Positions 43,688-53,726 of a stretch of 64,000 bases of DNA are shown here, piece by piece. Below the pieces are notes generated by a model. It did not search any database. It was given only the letters and a program-made list of their open reading frames with translations, and was not told the origin of the DNA. This stretch comes from Hallerella succinigenes (GTDB lineage: Bacteria; Fibrobacterota; Fibrobacteria; Fibrobacterales; Fibrobacteraceae). The first letter of the stretch is position 1. Every line of letters begins with the position of its first letter. The stretch lies in the NCBI RefSeq assembly GCF_002797675.1, contig NZ_PGEX01000001.1, forward strand, positions 1-64,000, given 5' to 3'. The position numbers were made by a program, and so were the translations under genes.

Positions 43688-45166
43688 TTAGCCCTTGATC
43701 CAACGGGTATTCAAAACGGCAAGGCCCGCCTTTTCCATACGCGCACGAATCGTATCGGCACGGTTCGTTAAGAACGTCAGCAGGAACTGCAAAGGAATTG
43801 CGACAATTAGGCCCGCTTCCGTCGTCAAAAGCGCAACCGAAATGCCGCCGGCCAAAAGTTTCGGATCCGAAGTACCGTGCATCGTGATCACTTCAAACAA
43901 CTGGATCATGCCCATCACCGTACCGAGAAGACCCGCAAGAGGCGCGGTCGTCGCCAAAACAGAAAGGGTCGAAAGTCCACGTTCAAGCGTCGGAACTTCA
44001 CCGGCAAAGACTTCTTCGATCGCCTTTTCCGCAGCGGCACGGTCCGGATAATCCCGCAGAATTCCCGTCTTCACCACTTTACCGATCGAACCATGAAGCT
44101 TTTCTGCCAAAGCGCGGGCTTCGTCTATCTTGCCTTCCGCAGCGAGGTTCAAAACCTTGCGATAATGGAGCGAAGCACCCTTGATCGAAAGCACAACAAT
44201 GCGTTCCAGTACAATCAAAAGGCCAAGGATCAAAAGAGCGGCGATTGGGTACATCAAAATACCGCCGTCATGGAACGCCTGCTTGATTTCATCCCACAGA
44301 GTCTTTTCTTCCGAATTGGCAAGTTCCGTCGAAAGGGTCGTGCTGAGAAGCACATCCACCGGCACCATCGCAAAAGCGGAATCCTTCGCCATGGCAAAAG
44401 CTTCATTCACTTCCGCACGCGGTTCCGCCGTATTCATATCGTGCCAGGTAAAAATCTGACCCTTATCGCCCGGAGCCGGAAGCATCATCGAAACGGAACT
44501 GTCCGCACCCGAAGAAGCGCGCATCGCATAGATGCCGCCAAGGCGCATTTCTTCGCCGAACACGACACGGCTACCAAAAACGAGTTCGCCCTTCTTCCAT
44601 TCAATTTCACGGCTAAAGGCGAGTTCCCTCTTCGCAAGTTCTATCACGCTCTTCGCCACGCGCATCGGATCGTCGCGGTAAAGGAGCATGCTCTTTTCGG
44701 TACGGTTGAAATCATCAATCCGTTGCGGAATGTGATACGGAATTCCGCGGTCCTTCAGCTGGAACATCGGTTCGAGGATCCCCTTGTCCGCAGCAAGAGC
44801 CATGTATTCAGAGCGTTTCGTTTCCGTATTCGCCTTGACCTGGGCCAGGTCTTCACGGGCGATGCGTACGTTTTCTTCCAAGCGAACGCGCTCTTCCATT
44901 AAGCGGTCGAGTTCCTCTTTCGCTTCTTCGTACTTCTGGTTAAAAAGTTCGCGTTCCTGGTTCGCCTTTTCACGGTCATTCCAACGGGCCGCCACTTCCA
45001 TGTCGCGCTTTTGACGTGCTTCTTCCAAATCGGCTTTCGCCTTGTTCAGTTCTGCACGCTGACGAACCAGATTGTCTCCGGCGACGTCTCCGCCGAGAGG
45101 CTGCTGAGCAAACAAGAGGCCCGTGCCGAGCACAACGGCCATCGAAATCTTTTTCAAGGAGAGCAT
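43688..45166 (-). CDS. Large ExbB/TolQ-like protein with periplasmic extension
   Basis: The 492-residue protein joins a signal peptide (about 1-21) and a long coiled coil (about 30-110, rich in E/K/R heptads) with a periplasmic domain. A C-terminal MotA/TolQ/ExbB channel domain (TTAPLAGLLGTVMGMIQLF, ALLTTEAGLIVAIP) follows. This layout is that of TtpC-like proteins known from TonB systems with DUF3450. It shares its start region with the DUF3450 gene end. Confidence 0.88.
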   Translation of the reverse strand: MLSLKKISMAVVLGTGLLFAQQPLGGDVAGDNLVRQRAELNKAKADLEEARQKRDMEVAARWNDREKANQERELFNQKYEEAKEELDRLMEERVRLEENVRIAREDLAQVKANTETKRSEYMALAADKGILEPMFQLKDRGIPYHIPQRIDDFNRTEKSMLLYRDDPMRVAKSVIELAKRELAFSREIEWKKGELVFGSRVVFGEEMRLGGIYAMRASSGADSSVSMMLPAPGDKGQIFTWHDMNTAEPRAEVNEAFAMAKDSAFAMVPVDVLLSTTLSTELANSEEKTLWDEIKQAFHDGGILMYPIAALLILGLLIVLERIVVLSIKGASLHYRKVLNLAAEGKIDEARALAEKLHGSIGKVVKTGILRDYPDRAAAEKAIEEVFAGEVPTLERGLSTLSVLATTAPLAGLLGTVMGMIQLFEVITMHGTSDPKLLAGGISVALLTTEAGLIVAIPLQFLLTFLTNRADTIRARMEKAGLAVLNTRWIKG

Positions 45167-46014
45167 TACTTTTTCACCTCCTTCTTTACAGGCGCCGTTT
45201 TTTCAGCGGCCGATTTTTCTGCCGAAACAGACTTTACCGCATCTCCTGTTGGAACAGGAATGCGCACGATATGCGGAGCGGCCTTCCCTTCCGCCACCCG
45301 AAGAGCATCCTTCACCTGAGCGCGTACTTCCAAAGAAGACGGGAGCTTTTTCCATTTATAAGCGCCATTCACATGATCGAGCCAGTAGTATTCCGTCTGG
45401 TCTGCACTTTCAAAGATAGCGGCGACGGCACCGTAGCGGAAATACTTTCCCTGCATCTGCTTGCCGGTTTCTGCATCGGTCAAATAGCCGTCCCAACTTT
45501 CCGTGGTGTAGCCCATACGGATGCGGTCCATAAAGACTTCGAGAATCCGTCCCAGAGCGTCATCCGGGGCGACGACTCCCTTGCGCAGTTCCGAAGCCAT
45601 CTGCTTGAAGCTTTCCGCCGTTTCCGTGGCGCGGTAAGGAAAGTCCGCTTCAAAGTACGGAACCAGATCTTCGGCAACCTTTGCAAGTTCCTGCGCGTAC
45701 TTCTGCTTACGAGCCTCGTACCAATGAGCGACTCCAGCAGACTTGTTGCGCGCTTCGTTCAAACGGGCAAGTTCCGCCTTCATCGTTTCGATTTCCGAAC
45801 GGAGGGATTTCTTTTGGTTGTTCAGCGAAACGACTTTGTCACGTCCCGACTTAATAAAATCTTCGTGACGCTTCTTTTCGTCTGCATGCAGTTTCTTTTC
45901 ACGGGAGGTTTCTTCGTTGACCGTTTTGATCTGTCTACGAACGCCGTCGACGGTTTCTGCTGCGTAGGCTACTCCCAAGCTTAAAATCAAGAATAAGGGA
46001 AGGATTCTCTTCAT
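45166..46014 (-). CDS. DUF3450 periplasmic protein
   Basis: The 282-residue exported protein has a signal peptide (MKRILPLFLILSLGVAYA), a long N-terminal coiled coil, then the DUF3450 region with WYEARKQKYAQELAKV and YFRYGAVAAIFESADQ. DUF3450 genes travel with large ExbB, ExbB, ExbD and TonB genes, as seen here. The start at 46014 is chosen by the signal peptide. Confidence 0.88.
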   Translation of the reverse strand: MKRILPLFLILSLGVAYAAETVDGVRRQIKTVNEETSREKKLHADEKKRHEDFIKSGRDKVVSLNNQKKSLRSEIETMKAELARLNEARNKSAGVAHWYEARKQKYAQELAKVAEDLVPYFEADFPYRATETAESFKQMASELRKGVVAPDDALGRILEVFMDRIRMGYTTESWDGYLTDAETGKQMQGKYFRYGAVAAIFESADQTEYYWLDHVNGAYKWKKLPSSLEVRAQVKDALRVAEGKAAPHIVRIPVPTGDAVKSVSAEKSAAEKTAPVKKEVKK

Positions 46015-46027
46015 AGCTGCAAAGATA

Positions 46028-46057
46028 CAAAAAACGCTTGACGTAAAGCCAAGCGTT
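46028..46057 (-). terminator. Terminator after the ankyrin gene
   Basis: AACGCTTG and CAAGCGTT arms followed by TTTT on the minus strand. Confidence 0.75.
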
Positions 46058-46078
46058 GTAAAGGTTTTTAGGCAATCC

Positions 46079-46816
46079 TTAGCGGCCGAATTCCTTGATG
46101 TAAGCCGGCGTATTCTTTGCACCGTGCTTCTTCAAGTAAGAAATCAAACGGGTGTAGCCTTCATTCTTTGCCCAATCGAGAACCGAGTAACCCTGACCGC
46201 ACTTGGCGTTCACATCTACACCCTTTTCAACGAGGTAAACCATTGCATCGTAATTACCGCCCTTCACAGCAAGGTGAATCGGGAAGTAAGTGTCTGCGCC
46301 ACGGGTTTCGAGCGGAGCACCTGCGTCGCCGAGGATCTTCAAGATGTCTGCAGCACCGATCTTGGCCGCCAAAGCGACGGCAGCAGCGGTATTTGCAATT
46401 TCACCGGATTCCTTCATCTTGCTCACGAGGAATGCCACAACTTCCTTGTTCTGGCGTTCGATCGCATCTTCGAGATAGGTCTTGCCGGCGCTGTTCGTGC
46501 CGTCAAGCTTTGCCCCGTGATTTACAAGGTACTGGAGAATGTCGATTTTGCCCTTGTTCACAGCGATGGCGACAGCGGAGTTGCCATTGTCATCGGTCGA
46601 GTTGATATCGTAAGAAGCCTGGAGGAAGAGAGTCATGCTCGCGGTATCGCCCGGTGTCACGTAAGAAATAAACTTATTCGGAGTAAACGGAATCTTCTGC
46701 TTGGTGAGGTACTTGCGGACAGAAGCCGGATCATTCGGATCCATTTTGTCATCACAAGCGGTGAACATCAGCGAAAGCGCGCAGGCGCCGAGCACAAGAA
46801 GGGATTTCTTTTTCAT
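46079..46816 (-). CDS. Ankyrin-repeat lipoprotein
   Basis: The 245-residue protein has a lipoprotein signal (MKKKSLLVLGACALSLMFTAC) and about five ankyrin repeats such as NGNSAVAIAVNKGKIDILQYL and YFPIHLAVKGGNYDAMVYLV. Ankyrin proteins bind partner proteins; the partner is unknown. Separated from DUF3450 by a terminator, so it is probably independent. Confidence 0.88.
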   Translation of the reverse strand: MKKKSLLVLGACALSLMFTACDDKMDPNDPASVRKYLTKQKIPFTPNKFISYVTPGDTASMTLFLQASYDINSTDDNGNSAVAIAVNKGKIDILQYLVNHGAKLDGTNSAGKTYLEDAIERQNKEVVAFLVSKMKESGEIANTAAAVALAAKIGAADILKILGDAGAPLETRGADTYFPIHLAVKGGNYDAMVYLVEKGVDVNAKCGQGYSVLDWAKNEGYTRLISYLKKHGAKNTPAYIKEFGR

Positions 46817-46956
46817 TCGAAAGACTCCAGTAAAATTTAGTCCCCTTGAAAATACACAAAATTTCGCGCTTCGAATCCAAAAATATTGATTTTTTTCACT
46901 TGTTTATGCGTTTTTTTTGCGCTCCGAATGCTAAAAAATTGTAAACTTAGGATGCA

Positions 46957-47676
46957 ATGACGAACAAGAGCCTCCCAATCCGTTCTATTTTGCTTGCGTT
47001 TGCTTTATTCGCAAGCGTCGGCACCGCTTTTGCCCAAAACGATTCGACTGTCCAAACTCCGGTCGTTTCCGATACGGCAAAATCCTCGCTTTCCAAGCCA
47101 AAACACCCCTTGAGCATCGCTCTTGTCTACGAATTCAGCGATTTAAGTTCCCGAAATCTCGAAACGAACATGTCCCGGAACGGCAAGCGTTACAACGTGG
47201 ACATGGAGGTTTCGCACATGTTCGGCGTGAACGGCCAGTACAGCTACAACGACTGGATCTCGTTCTTTGGGCTTCTAGGCTACCGTCAAGCGAGCATCGA
47301 CTACACACCGCGCAATCGAGCCGAAAAAGAAGAAACGATGACTTCCCACAACATCTTCTTGCAGCTCGGCGCCGAAATCGGATTTAGGATCCTGACCGCC
47401 AAAAATTACCAGTTCCGCGCTCTCGGGTTTGCGGGTCTTGTGGGCGGCTTGAACCTGATCGACGATTATTATATGAGTTCCCCGCTGTTCGGCTACGTCC
47501 GCGGCATTGGAGTTCAGCTGAACATCCGCCACATCTTCATTCTCGGCGGATTCCGTTCAACACACGTTTATTGGCACACCTACCATTCGGACCATTGGGG
47601 TGAAGACGACTATGAATTCATGGCGGATTTCGACCTGATGTCTTCTCCGTTTGTCTCTATCGGTATAGGATTCTGA
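46957..47676 (+). CDS. Outer-membrane beta-barrel-like protein
   Basis: The 239-residue exported protein has a signal peptide ending GTAFA, then alternating aromatic/polar strands (YSYNDWISFFGLLGYRQ, HNIFLQLGAEIGFRIL) and a C-terminal strand ending PFVSIGIGF, an aromatic last residue typical of outer-membrane barrels. No named family recognised. Ends 2 bp before the epimerase. Confidence 0.7.
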   Translation: MTNKSLPIRSILLAFALFASVGTAFAQNDSTVQTPVVSDTAKSSLSKPKHPLSIALVYEFSDLSSRNLETNMSRNGKRYNVDMEVSHMFGVNGQYSYNDWISFFGLLGYRQASIDYTPRNRAEKEETMTSHNIFLQLGAEIGFRILTAKNYQFRALGFAGLVGGLNLIDDYYMSSPLFGYVRGIGVQLNIRHIFILGGFRSTHVYWHTYHSDHWGEDDYEFMADFDLMSSPFVSIGIGF

Positions 47677-47678
47677 AA

Positions 47679-48644
47679 ATGAAAATTCTTGTTACAGGGG
47701 CTGCTGGTTTTATCGGTTGTGAAACCTCTCTGGCTTTTTTGAAAGACGGCCATGAAGTTGTCGGCATCGACAATTTGAACGACTATTACACGCCTCAGCT
47801 CAAGCGAGATCGTTTAGCCCGCATTCCGCAGAATCACTTCCGCTTTGTGGAATGTTCCTTGGCCGACAAAGACGCTCTCCTTGCGCTATTCAAAGAAAAT
47901 TCCTTTGATATCGTGGTGAACCTTGCCGCCCAGGCAGGCGTGCGTTACAGCTTGATCAATCCACAGAGCTATGTGGATTCGAACATTACGGGCTTTTTGA
48001 ACATTCTCGAATGCGCAAGGGCTTACCCGCCAAAGCATTTGGTGTACGCCTCTTCTTCGAGCGTGTACGGTCGAAATACCGAAACGCCGTTCCGCACCAC
48101 GGACCGCGTGGAAAAGCCTTCGAGCCTTTACGCCGCCACCAAGCGCTCAAACGAACTGATGGCAGAAACCTACCATCACCTGTTCCAGCTGAACCTGACC
48201 GGACTTCGCTTCTTTACCGTGTACGGACCGTGGGGCCGCCCCGACATGTCGCCGTGGCTCTTTGCGAACGCGATTACGCACGACAAGCCGATCAAGGTCT
48301 TCAACAACGGCAAGATGATGCGTGATTTCACCTACATCGACGATATCGTGGAAGGCATTCGCCGCATCGCTTACAACGGAACCGAAAAGAGCGAACCGCT
48401 GAACCGCCTGTACAACATCGGACGCGGAGAACCAATCAAACTGATGGACTTTATCGCGACACTCGAAAAGAACTTTGGAAAAATCGCCGAAAAGATCATG
48501 ATGCCGATGCAGCCGGGCGATGTGGAAATCACCTGGGCCGACACGGAAGCCTTGGAAAAGGATATCGGTTACAAACCTTCGATTGACCTCGACACGGGCA
48601 TCGCTCGTTTCGCCGAATGGTTCAAATCCTACAACAAGGACTAG
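47679..48644 (+). CDS. Nucleotide-sugar epimerase, UDP-glucuronate 4-epimerase type
   Basis: The 321-residue extended SDR has the NAD motif TGAAGFIG, the catalytic YAATKRSNE, ASSSSVYG, and PWGRPDMSPWLFANAI, which is characteristic of UDP-glucuronate 4-epimerases. It would supply galacturonate-type sugars for surface polysaccharide. No capsule genes lie nearby. Confidence 0.85.
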   Translation: MKILVTGAAGFIGCETSLAFLKDGHEVVGIDNLNDYYTPQLKRDRLARIPQNHFRFVECSLADKDALLALFKENSFDIVVNLAAQAGVRYSLINPQSYVDSNITGFLNILECARAYPPKHLVYASSSSVYGRNTETPFRTTDRVEKPSSLYAATKRSNELMAETYHHLFQLNLTGLRFFTVYGPWGRPDMSPWLFANAITHDKPIKVFNNGKMMRDFTYIDDIVEGIRRIAYNGTEKSEPLNRLYNIGRGEPIKLMDFIATLEKNFGKIAEKIMMPMQPGDVEITWADTEALEKDIGYKPSIDLDTGIARFAEWFKSYNKD

Positions 48645-48669
48645 GCCAAGAATTTCTATATTTGGCGGT

Positions 48670-49557
48670 ATGGAAAACGTTCAGAAAGACCGCTTAATTC
48701 GAGCCACCGGCTCTCATGTTCCATTCCGACTCGTCCTCGCCGACATCACCCGCACTGCGGAAGAAATCGGCCTGATGCACAACGCCTCTTCGGAAGCCCT
48801 CAAGCTCCTTGCCGAAACCTCCATCGCTTCGCTCTTCCTTTCTTCGAGCCTCAAGTTCATGGGCACGGTCTGCGTCAAGGTGACCTTTGACGGCGACATC
48901 ACCTACGCGGAAGCGGATTCCACCCCGCAGGGTCTTGTCCGCGCCATGATTCCGCAGGATGAAATTCAGAACAACAAACAGTTTGAACCGGCGCTTTCCC
49001 CGCAGCGTTTTGAAGCGGTGACGCTTGACGAACGCGGCAAGCGCGTGAACCAGAGCATTATCGAAGCCGTTTCCGAAAGCATGGGCCGCAACCTTTCCGT
49101 GTTCATGCTGCAGTCGGCGCAGACCCGTTCCGCCGTCGGCATCGAAGCCCGTTTGAACAAGAATAATCCGAAAAAGCTCGACTACGCTGTAGGTTTTTAT
49201 TTGGAACCGTTTGCCGATATCGCTCCAGACGAGCTCACGCTCCTCGAAGCCCAGGTGGCAAAGCTTCCTGCCTTCTCGGAATTCTTCGACGGCAAGAACT
49301 TTAACCTAAACGCCCTGATGGACGCCATCTCCGGCGACTATCCAACTACCATCGTCCGCGAAATCGCCCCGCACGCCTATTGCCCGTGCAGCAAGGTCCG
49401 AACCCTTTCGACCCTCGCCACGATTCCGGCGGAAGATCTCGAAGATTTAATCAAGGAAGGCAAGGATCTCGAGCTCGTGTGCGAATTCTGCCGCAACAAA
49501 TACATCATTACCCCGGACGAAATTCAAGACATCTTGAACGACCGTCTGAAGAAGTAG
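48670..49557 (+). CDS. hslO: Redox chaperone Hsp33
   Basis: The 295-residue protein has the Hsp33 fold and C-terminal zinc switch CPCSK and CEFC, spaced about 30 residues apart. Under oxidation the zinc is released and the chaperone binds unfolding proteins. The ATG at 48670 is preferred since the upstream frame overlaps the epimerase end. Confidence 0.92.
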   Translation: MENVQKDRLIRATGSHVPFRLVLADITRTAEEIGLMHNASSEALKLLAETSIASLFLSSSLKFMGTVCVKVTFDGDITYAEADSTPQGLVRAMIPQDEIQNNKQFEPALSPQRFEAVTLDERGKRVNQSIIEAVSESMGRNLSVFMLQSAQTRSAVGIEARLNKNNPKKLDYAVGFYLEPFADIAPDELTLLEAQVAKLPAFSEFFDGKNFNLNALMDAISGDYPTTIVREIAPHAYCPCSKVRTLSTLATIPAEDLEDLIKEGKDLELVCEFCRNKYIITPDEIQDILNDRLKK

Positions 49558-49564
49558 TAGCGCT

Positions 49565-50182
49565 ATGTTCACAAAACAATGCATTGTCACTCTCGACATG
49601 GAAGGGGTTCTGACCCCAGAAATTTGGATCGCCGTCGCAGAAAAGACGGGCATCCCAGAACTTCGCCTGACCACGCGTGACATTCAGGATTACGACGAAC
49701 TGATGCGCGGCCGTCTGAAGATTCTCGAAAGAGAAAACCTGAAGCTTTCCGACATCCAGGAAGTGATCGGGACACTTCCGCTGCTCGACGGTGCCATGGA
49801 CTTTTTGAACACCCTCCGCGATGAAGCCCAAGTGATCATTTTAAGCGATACGTTCCAGGAATTCGCCTACCCGCTCATCAAAAGGATGAACATGCCTTCG
49901 ATCTTCTGCCACAACCTAATCGTAAAAGACGACAAAATCGTGGACTACCACCTGCGCTTGCAGGACCAGAAGAGAAAGACCGTGGAAATGCTCAAGACCT
50001 TGAACTTTAAGGTTTTCTCTGCAGGCGACTCCTTCAACGATACCGGCATGCTTCTCGCCGCAGACAAGGGTTCCTTCCTTTTCGCTCCGCAGAACGTGAC
50101 CGACAAATTCCCGCAACTCGCCCATGCGAACTCCTACAAGGAACTTCTCGATAGTTTCCATCAGTTCCAGGAATCTCTTTAA
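49565..50182 (+). CDS. thrH: ThrH-type phosphoserine phosphatase/phosphotransferase
   Basis: The 205-residue HAD phosphatase starts CIVTLDMEGVLTPE, with the nucleophile Asp in LDMEG, and has ILSDTFQEF, DQKRKTV and SAGDSFNDTGML. ThrH removes phosphate from phosphoserine and can pass it to homoserine. Its stop touches the start of the next gene. Confidence 0.9.
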   Translation: MFTKQCIVTLDMEGVLTPEIWIAVAEKTGIPELRLTTRDIQDYDELMRGRLKILERENLKLSDIQEVIGTLPLLDGAMDFLNTLRDEAQVIILSDTFQEFAYPLIKRMNMPSIFCHNLIVKDDKIVDYHLRLQDQKRKTVEMLKTLNFKVFSAGDSFNDTGMLLAADKGSFLFAPQNVTDKFPQLAHANSYKELLDSFHQFQESL

Positions 50183-51390
50183 TGGCCAAGTCCGAAGTCC
50201 CTGTTGTCGTTTTGAACGCGGGCAAAGAAAAGTCCGCCAGCCGAAATCATCCGTGGATTTTTAGCGGAGCCATTCACCATGTTGTCGGCGAACCGAAAGC
50301 CGGCGATACGGTAGAAGTCCGTTCAGCACACGGGGAATTTTTGGGACTTGCCGCATACTCTTCGGAGTCTCAGATTCGCTGCCGTCTGTGGACCTTTCAG
50401 GAACGCACGCCGATCGACCGAGACTTTTTTTCAAAGATCATCGACCGAGCGATCAACAACCGTCTTTGCCGAGGCTTTGACGTACACGATCCGAAGTCCG
50501 CGTTCCGCCTGATCAATGCGGAAAACGACGGCATTCCGGGTTGCATCGTCGACAAGTATGCGGACATCCTTTCGATTGAAATCCTTTCCGTCGGCGCGGA
50601 ACGTTTCCGTCAGACGCTCTACGAACTGCTCGTAGAAAAGATTCACCCGCGCGGCATCCTGGAGCGTTGCGATTCCGACGTACGCGTCAAAGAAGGACTT
50701 CCCCTTCGCAAGCAAACCGTCTATGGCGACGTACCGAAAATTCCAGTCGAAATGATCGAAAACGGAATCAAGTTCGACGTGGATGTATGGAACGGTCACA
50801 AGACCGGTTACTACTTGGACCAGCGCGACGCCCGTTTCAACGTGGGCAAATATGCAAAAGCCAAGCACGTTCTGAACTGCTTCTCTTATACGGGAGGCTT
50901 TGGACTTTTTGCCCTGCAGAACGGAGCAAAGCTTGTGACCGAAGTCGACGTTTCGAAAGACGCGCTCGCCATCGCCGACAGTCTCATTCAAAAGAACGGC
51001 TTTGACAAAGCAAACGTAGAACTCGTGGAAGCGGACGTTTTCGCTTACCTGCGCAAGTGCCGCGACAGCCGCAAGACCTTCGACCTGATCGTCCTCGATC
51101 CACCGAAGTTCATCGAAAGCAAATCTCACTTGGAAAAAGGCGCCCGCGGTTACAAGGACATTAACCTTCTTGCATTAAAGCTTCTGGCTCCGCACGGCAT
51201 GCTCGCTACGTTCAGCTGCTCCGGACTCATGGAAATGAATCTGTTCCAAAAGATCGTCGCCGATGCAGCCCTCGATGCGCACCGAAACGTTCAGATCATC
51301 GAACGCTTTGGACAGCCTTCGGATCACCCGGTGAAGACGAGCTTCCCGGAAGGTCAATACTTAAAAGGACTTTTGCTTCAAGCGGATTAA
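50182..51390 (+). CDS. rlmI: Class I rRNA methyltransferase, RlmI-like
   Basis: The 402-residue SAM-dependent methyltransferase has an N-terminal PUA domain (NHPWIFSGAIHHVVG), a linker, and a Rossmann domain with LNCFSYTGGFGLFA and VLDPPKFI. RlmI methylates a cytosine in 23S rRNA. Overlaps thrH. Confidence 0.88.
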   Translation: MAKSEVPVVVLNAGKEKSASRNHPWIFSGAIHHVVGEPKAGDTVEVRSAHGEFLGLAAYSSESQIRCRLWTFQERTPIDRDFFSKIIDRAINNRLCRGFDVHDPKSAFRLINAENDGIPGCIVDKYADILSIEILSVGAERFRQTLYELLVEKIHPRGILERCDSDVRVKEGLPLRKQTVYGDVPKIPVEMIENGIKFDVDVWNGHKTGYYLDQRDARFNVGKYAKAKHVLNCFSYTGGFGLFALQNGAKLVTEVDVSKDALAIADSLIQKNGFDKANVELVEADVFAYLRKCRDSRKTFDLIVLDPPKFIESKSHLEKGARGYKDINLLALKLLAPHGMLATFSCSGLMEMNLFQKIVADAALDAHRNVQIIERFGQPSDHPVKTSFPEGQYLKGLLLQAD

Positions 51391-51414
51391 AGCGCTACGT
51401 TTTAAGCGTTTTGA

Positions 51415-52650
51415 TTAGTGACGCGGTAATGCGTCTGCGTTCTTTTCCTGCCAAACGGCGTCTTCCCAAGCGCGCTGTGCTTCGTTCGCCCATTCGGAGT
51501 TCGGATAATATTCCACGGCTTCGCGGTACTTGGCGACTGCCGAACGGTAGTCTCTACGGCAACGGTAAACGTTACCTATCTGGAACAAAAGGTACGCCCT
51601 GGTATCTTCATCGCGAAACTTTTTCTGCAATGCCTGGTACTGAGAAAGTGCCGAGACATAATCGCCCTGAACGTAGGCGTCATTCGCCTGTTCGATCGAC
51701 GGGTCGGCGAGCTTGCGCTGTTTGTCAGGCTTCGGAGCTTCGAGAGGCTTGGATTCTACGGTTTCCACCGGTTTTTCTTCGACAGTTTTTACTTCGACAG
51801 GCTTAACTTCTGCGGGCTTTACTTCCGCGATTTTTGCTTCGGGAGCCTTCGGTTCCGCCCCAGAAAGTTCGGCGATTCGATTCTTTGCACTGGCAATCGC
51901 CGTTTCATTTTTCGAAAGCCGGACATAGGCTTCCAGTTCCGCAAGTTCTTCCTTTTTCTTTCCCTGCTTCCGGTAAATCAGCGAAAGATAATAGTGCGCA
52001 TTGTAGCCGAGTTCCGGATAATCGAACGCACGCTTCAAATTGTATTCCGCCTTGTCCATTTCGCCGAGTTCGTAACGGCCCACGCCTGCGTAGTAGTAAG
52101 CGCCCGGGTTTCCCGGTTCCTGCAAAAGAACTTCACGGGCGGCCGTGCAAGTGGTCTTGTATTCCTTCGCGTTAAAGGCTTGTTTTGCCTTGAGGAGTGC
52201 GGCGGAGTTATAAGAATACCTCGAGTCCGATTTCGCAGCCTTTTCCGTTTTCACTTCGGCTTTGGCTTCTGCCTTAGCTTCTGACTTCGGAGCCTTGTAA
52301 GACGGATTCTTTGCACGTTCTGCGGCGGCGGACTTTTGATCGCCGAGTTTTTCGTAAGCGGTCGCCGAACCTTCGTAGGCTTCCTGCATCTTGGGAGCGT
52401 ACTTGTAAGCGAGCTGGAAGTTCGCGATGGCTCCCTTGTAATCTTTCATTTTGAGGCGAACGGCACCTGCTGCGTAAAAAGCATTTGCATTGTGCGGATC
52501 GGAAGCCAGAATCGAGCGATATTCGCCGAGCGCATTTTCATACTTACCAGCCGCTTCAAAACGGGCACCCTGTTCAAAACGCGGATCTTCTGCAGCAAAG
52601 GCAATCGAAGAAGCGCAAAGAAGAAGCAAAATTCCACGGAGATTTTTCAT
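51415..52650 (-). CDS. Exported TPR protein with Pro/Glu/Lys linker
   Basis: The 411-residue protein has a signal peptide (MKNLRGILLLLCASSIAFA), three TPR-rich segments (GEYRSILASDPHNANAFYA, YYAGVGRYELGEMDKAEYNL, FQIGNVYRCRRDYRSAVAKY), an Ala/Lys-rich stretch and a linker of repeated EV-KPVEVK type. It resembles periplasmic cell-envelope TPR proteins such as YbgF relatives, but no specific role is clear. Confidence 0.85.
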   Translation of the reverse strand: MKNLRGILLLLCASSIAFAAEDPRFEQGARFEAAGKYENALGEYRSILASDPHNANAFYAAGAVRLKMKDYKGAIANFQLAYKYAPKMQEAYEGSATAYEKLGDQKSAAAERAKNPSYKAPKSEAKAEAKAEVKTEKAAKSDSRYSYNSAALLKAKQAFNAKEYKTTCTAAREVLLQEPGNPGAYYYAGVGRYELGEMDKAEYNLKRAFDYPELGYNAHYYLSLIYRKQGKKKEELAELEAYVRLSKNETAIASAKNRIAELSGAEPKAPEAKIAEVKPAEVKPVEVKTVEEKPVETVESKPLEAPKPDKQRKLADPSIEQANDAYVQGDYVSALSQYQALQKKFRDEDTRAYLLFQIGNVYRCRRDYRSAVAKYREAVEYYPNSEWANEAQRAWEDAVWQEKNADALPRH

Positions 52651-52695
52651 ACGGCAACAAAATAGTAAAATCAAATTATTTAACTTTGTTCCGTT

Positions 52696-53538
52696 ATGAT
52701 AGAATCCATTATTTTAGGTCTTCTTCAAGGCCTTGCAGAATTTCTTCCTATTTCGAGTTCGGGACATCTCGTTCTCGGTCATGAACTCTTGAACATGAAA
52801 GAAGCGGGAATGTTCTTTGATGTGATGCTTCACGCCGGAACTCTCCTTTCGATCTTTGTCGTCTTTCATAAAAAGATTGTCGACATTCTCGTCGGCTGTC
52901 TCCGCAGAAATCCGGAACAGCTCCACGAAGCGGGATACATTATTCTTGCAAGCATTCCGACAGCCCTGATCGGCCTCGGCTTCAAGGATGCTCTCGAAGG
53001 CCTCTTCGAAAATCCGCGCGCCGTCTGCGCTGCCGAACTCTTCACCGGTCTTCTGCTCTTTGCTTCCCAGTGGGGAAAGACTGGCGCCAAGCATCCGGAA
53101 AACGAAGGCGTCAAAATGAACTGGTGGCGCGCCCTGCTCACAGGTACGGTGCAGGGCATCGCCTGCATTCCGGGAATTAGCCGCAGCGGTTCCACGATCA
53201 GCACCATGATATTCATGGGCGTGAACCGCAAATACGCGGGCGAATTCAGTTTCCTCATGAGCATTCCTGCCGTGGGCGGTGCCGCCCTCCTCGATGCGAT
53301 CAAATGGTTCAAGTGCCAGAGCCTCACTCCGGAAGCCGCACTCCTCGACCCGGAAAAAGCTTTGAAGTGTGCAGACGCAGGCAGCTTTACGCCGGAACTT
53401 CTGGTGGGTATGCTCGTCTCGTTCGTCTTTGGCGTGATTGCCCTCAAGTGGCTCATGAGCTTCTTGCAGAAGGGTAAATTCCAGCACTTTGCCTGGTATG
53501 TTTGGGCGGTCGGCATCCTCGGATTGATTTTCATCTAA
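52696..53538 (+). CDS. uppP: Undecaprenyl-diphosphatase UppP
   Basis: The 280-residue membrane enzyme recycles the lipid carrier of wall synthesis. It has LQGLAEFLPISSSGHLVL, the family motif with catalytic E and S, and PGISRSGSTISTM. About eight membrane helices. It overlaps the nifJ relic on the other strand. Confidence 0.95.
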   Translation: MIESIILGLLQGLAEFLPISSSGHLVLGHELLNMKEAGMFFDVMLHAGTLLSIFVVFHKKIVDILVGCLRRNPEQLHEAGYIILASIPTALIGLGFKDALEGLFENPRAVCAAELFTGLLLFASQWGKTGAKHPENEGVKMNWWRALLTGTVQGIACIPGISRSGSTISTMIFMGVNRKYAGEFSFLMSIPAVGGAALLDAIKWFKCQSLTPEAALLDPEKALKCADAGSFTPELLVGMLVSFVFGVIALKWLMSFLQKGKFQHFAWYVWAVGILGLIFI

Positions 53539-53706
53539 TCCAGCTTTTTGACAAAATCTGTCAAGTCAAAAGCATGTCCCGCGGGCTTCTTCACGAGATA
53601 GTCGGCGAATTCGTCGCGGAGGCTGACGGATGCTTCGTCGGTCGCACCGGCGAGGGCTGCCTTCAGGGCGGCGACGTTTTCACGCTGGGCCTTTGTGAGC
53701 TGGAGG

Positions 53707-53726
53707 CGACAACTATTGAGTTGTCG
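53707..53726. repeat. Hairpin insert 1 in the nifJ relic
   Basis: CGACAACT-ATTG-AGTTGTCG, perfect 8-bp arms, within ~90 bp absent from the intact gene. Confidence 0.6.
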